The notes beneath the pieces were generated by a model. The model was not told the DNA's origin. It searched no databases and saw only the letters and a program-made list of their open reading frames with translations. Positions 61,923-64,000 of a stretch of 64,000 nt of DNA are shown here, piece by piece. Within the stretch, counting starts at the first letter, position 1. The number at the start of each line of letters is the position of its first letter. Both the position numbers and the translations under genes were made by a program. Source of the DNA: Bacillus_BD sp963765265. Its GTDB lineage: Bacteria > Bacillota > Bacilli > Bacillales > Cytobacillaceae. The stretch is taken from contig CAVXVN010000013.1 in assembly GCA_963765265.1 (NCBI GenBank), positions 51,914 to 115,913 of the forward strand, given 5' to 3'.

Positions 61923-62609
61923 ATGAACGGATCATGGGATGAAATATGGAGTTTGCGAACATCATTGTATGGTTTTTTGGCAAATAGTTTACTAGAGCCG
62001 ATACAAGGATCTAATACAGTGGTATTCACAAAAAACTTTTGGAACAACTTTCCAATAGAAAGTGCGAACTCGCAAATAAAATCTGGTTTGGAACAGCTGG
62101 TTAACTGCTCATCCAAGTTGGAAGTTCTTTCAGGTGAAGAGGCAAAAGAACAGGTCATGGTAGAATACACCAGTCTCTTTCTTGGACCGGGTTTGCCCAA
62201 TGCACCACTTTGGGAATCATTCTACCGTACTAGTGAAAAAGTATTCTTTGGACGTACTACATTTGAAATGAAAGAAATGTTATACGCTCATGGTTTGGAG
62301 AGTAAAAGGAAGAATCAGCAACCAGAAGATCATATCGGACTTGAGCTTATGTTGATGTCAGTATTAAGCAATCCATTAGCCGATTTTGAATTAGAACAAC
62401 AAGTTTCTCATATTAAGGAGCAAATTGCATTTATGGATGAACATTTGCTTTCCTGGATTCACGAGCTATGCCGTGATGCAAAAGAACATGGAACAGTAGG
62501 CTTTTATGGTGGTTTCATTGAACTAATTTGGGGAGTTCTCCTTTGGGACCGGGAACTCTTGGAAGAGTTTGTTGAAAGCAGTGAAAAGGCATTAGTTTCA
62601 CGTGTTTAA
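61923..62609 (+). CDS. TorD family molybdoenzyme chaperone
   Basis: An all-helical 228-residue TorD/DmsD-like chaperone: SLRTSLYGFLANSLLEPIQ, EYTSLFLGPGLPNAPLWESFYR (conserved F/Y-x-x-LF-x-GP motif), and HIGLELMLMSVLS. Such proteins bind the Tat signal of the catalytic subunit and hold it until cofactor insertion. Its place directly after the membrane subunit marks it as the private chaperone for the enzyme at 57670. Confidence 0.9.
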   Translation: MNGSWDEIWSLRTSLYGFLANSLLEPIQGSNTVVFTKNFWNNFPIESANSQIKSGLEQLVNCSSKLEVLSGEEAKEQVMVEYTSLFLGPGLPNAPLWESFYRTSEKVFFGRTTFEMKEMLYAHGLESKRKNQQPEDHIGLELMLMSVLSNPLADFELEQQVSHIKEQIAFMDEHLLSWIHELCRDAKEHGTVGFYGGFIELIWGVLLWDRELLEEFVESSEKALVSRV

Positions 62610-62648
62610 AGGACACAATTTATTAATGTAAATGAGAAGGTGGCTAAT

Positions 62649-63568
62649 ATGGGGTTATTTAGTAGTTGGGTAGAAAGCTTAGATTATGAATATGAAATAT
62701 TATCTTCCTGCACTCGTCATAGAAGCCATCATTCTACTTGCGCAGAATGTGTAGAGACTTGCGAAAAGCACGCCATTTCAATAACGAACGGAAAGCCAGT
62801 TATCGATGATAGTAAATGTGTGCAGTGTGGCGATTGTATGGCAGCGTGCCCTGTTCAAGCGGTTGCAGGTATCCTTCCGAATAGGAAAATAAAACAAAAT
62901 CACCTTATTATTTCAGATCGTTCATTTTCCAACAACGACAGAATTGCTTATCTTTCATAAAAAGGGAATTAGGTCCATTATTTTTGAAGATGAATCTTTA
63001 ATCCAAGAATGGAAGCAGCGGATTGAACAAGTAAACCAAATGCTCATGGAACTAGGAGAATCTCCTTTCTCGATTTCAATTGATTCTGTTGAGGATGAGG
63101 AATATGTGTTCAAGAAGAGAATTTTTCTCGCTTTGGAAAAAAGAAAGCCAATCATTCATGAAGCAGATGACCCCTGCAAAGTGGCGTTTTAATCATAATG
63201 CTTTAAATTTACGTCAGTATTATACAGACTTCCAATTTACCGACATAACGATTGATATTGATAAATGTACACTCTGTACTGTTTGCGTGAGAATTTGTGA
63301 CCAAAAATGTTTTGATTTTCAAGAGGAACACTTTACTCTCTCCATGCAGGGATGTACTTCTTGTGGCTTATGTGCAGATGTTTGTCCCGAGAAGGCGATC
63401 AGAATGGAAGGGAAAATCATACAAAAGAAAGAGATTAATCTTTCTATTTATGAGAAAAAGTGCCAGGCTTGCCATAACTCTTTTAAAACAGTACGTGAAC
63501 ATGATGGGTTCTGTACAACCTGTACAAAATTGAATGATTTCCCTCAGAAAGGAGAGCGATTAGGATGA
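62649..63568 (+). pseudogene. Polyferredoxin-like 4Fe-4S protein with two frameshifts
   Basis: A ~305-residue protein split across three frames. Frame one (62649 to ~62928) has CAECVETCEKHAIS and CVQCGDCMAACPVQA. A spurious T in the TTTT at about 62925-62928 moves to PTTTELLIFHKKG. An extra C in the CCCC at about 63170-63173 then moves to PAKWRFNHNALNL. The last part holds CTLCTVCVRICDQKC, CTSCGLCADVCPEKA and a zinc-ribbon-like CQACH...CTTC. Both breaks lie in homopolymers, which argues for a sequencing error. It may be an electron carrier or maturation factor of the neighbouring molybdoenzyme. Confidence 0.8.
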
Positions 63569-63771
63569 TATCCAATATTGGAATTCCAGGGTTAGTTTTA
63601 ATTTTAGTACTTGCACTGATTATTTTTGGTCCTAAAAAATTACCTGAACTAGGGCGTGCGGTTGGTCAAACCTTAAAAGAATTTAAAAATTCTACAAAGG
63701 ATTTAATCACAGATGAAGATGAGACAAGTGAAAAAATGGTTAAATCAACAGAAGAAATAAAAAATCCTTAA
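63565..63771 (+). CDS. tatA: Twin-arginine translocase subunit TatA
   Basis: 68 residues: an N-terminal membrane helix (GIPGLVLILVLALIIFGP), the hinge FGPKKLPELGRAVGQ and an amphipathic helix, as in TatA/E. It oligomerises to form the Tat pore. Its place next to a Tat-dependent molybdoenzyme suggests a dedicated export subunit; no tatC was found in the window. It overlaps the polyferredoxin stop by four bases. Confidence 0.95.
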   Translation: MISNIGIPGLVLILVLALIIFGPKKLPELGRAVGQTLKEFKNSTKDLITDEDETSEKMVKSTEEIKNP

Positions 63772-63827
63772 TTAAAATATAACACTCGTGTTGCACAGTG
63801 AAAATCGCATACCAATTAACAAACAAA

Positions 63828-63863
63828 AACGCTCAGAGAAATTTCCGCTCTGAGCGTTGATTT
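63828..63863 (+). terminator. Rho-independent terminator after tatA
   Basis: AACGCTCAGAG pairs with CTCTGAGCGTT, followed by GATTTTAAT. The last 140 bases of the window show no gene. Confidence 0.82.
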
Positions 63864-64000
63864 TAATGTTACGGTTATTCAATTAACGTTCTCGTTTTTA
63901 AAAACACCATCTTATTAATAATTGCTTTTTATGAATTTAGGTGATATTATAAACATCCTGCTTCTTCAAAGAGGACAGGGATATATGATTTAGACTTCTA

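Noticed and set aside
1..64000. CRISPR array, prophage, tRNA or rRNA genes
   Set aside because: No regularly spaced repeats, phage structural genes, tRNA cloverleafs or rRNA-like segments were seen on either strand.

Overview
The window reads as chromosomal DNA of an endospore-forming, low-GC Bacillaceae bacterium (Bacillus/Neobacillus-like). The basis is AGGAGG-type ribosome binding sites with frequent TTG/GTG starts, an SpoVS paralogue, an Sda-like sporulation checkpoint peptide, SigL-type sigma-54, a puc-type xanthine dehydrogenase operon and Bacillus-style Rho-independent terminators. The species cannot be named from the sequence alone.

Layout. (1) 1-18,050: an acyl-CoA/dicarboxylate catabolic region. 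It holds the end of etfA, a FadF-like EtfAB:quinone oxidoreductase, an extra adenylate kinase, two acyl-CoA dehydrogenases, thiolase, 3-hydroxyacyl-CoA dehydrogenase, an SDR, L-2-hydroxyglutarate oxidase, a DUF3870 protein and glutarate hydroxylase GlaH. A thioesterase, Sda, a YerA-like amidohydrolase, an aromatic-acid-type MFS permease and rpoN follow. Three -24/-12 promoters, each with the same TTGCGA upstream element 43-45 nt further up, tie three of these units into one sigma-54 regulon. A bistable leader RNA precedes glaH. (2) 18,400-22,850: a glycosyltransferase and a compact sulfur operon (TusA-like, DsrE, TusA-OsmC fusion, MetE-core methyltransferase, OsmC). (3) 23,000-32,400: a patchwork of broken genes (aminotransferase/E2 chimera, IS110 remnant, gamma-glutamyltransferase/ChrA chimera, allantoinase remnant) and small genes (PadR/HAAS pair, ASCH, DUF3953, SpoVS). 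(4) 29,550-37,930: purine catabolism, with guaD and ade on the minus strand and pucABCDE on the plus strand. (5) 38,280-42,310: ung, a phosphoesterase, a sporulation-type sensor kinase and an EthD-like protein. (6) 42,845-48,810: a TPP riboswitch controlling a LuxE-like ligase, a LuxC-like reductase, a THI5/NMT1-type ABC importer and an SDR. (7) 48,850-52,520: a decayed CoA-transferase locus bounded by a 55-bp direct repeat, then an MFS transporter. (8) 52,880-63,770: a respiratory molybdoenzyme island with two molybdopterin oxidoreductases, FeS subunits, an NrfD anchor, a TorD chaperone, a CdaR/PucR-type regulator and TatA.

How parts may work together. The sigma-54 regulon could import an organic acid (AAHS-type permease), beta-oxidise it through the acyl-CoA genes, pass electrons through EtfAB/FadF, and finish C5 dicarboxylate through GlaH and LhgO to 2-oxoglutarate. 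The TPP-controlled operon is the strongest candidate for an undescribed system. Its content fits uptake of a thiamine pyrimidine in the carboxylate oxidation state, followed by activation (LuxE-like), reduction to aldehyde (LuxC-like) and reduction to the alcohol HMP (SDR). The TusA/DsrE/OsmC/MetE-core operon is a second candidate.

Caution. Seven single-base frame shifts, all in the +1 direction, interrupt otherwise clean genes (glaH, thioesterase, rpoN, the THI5-like binding protein, the PucR-like regulator, and the polyferredoxin twice). This may be a sequencing or assembly artefact rather than biology. Several gene fusions look like real internal deletions.
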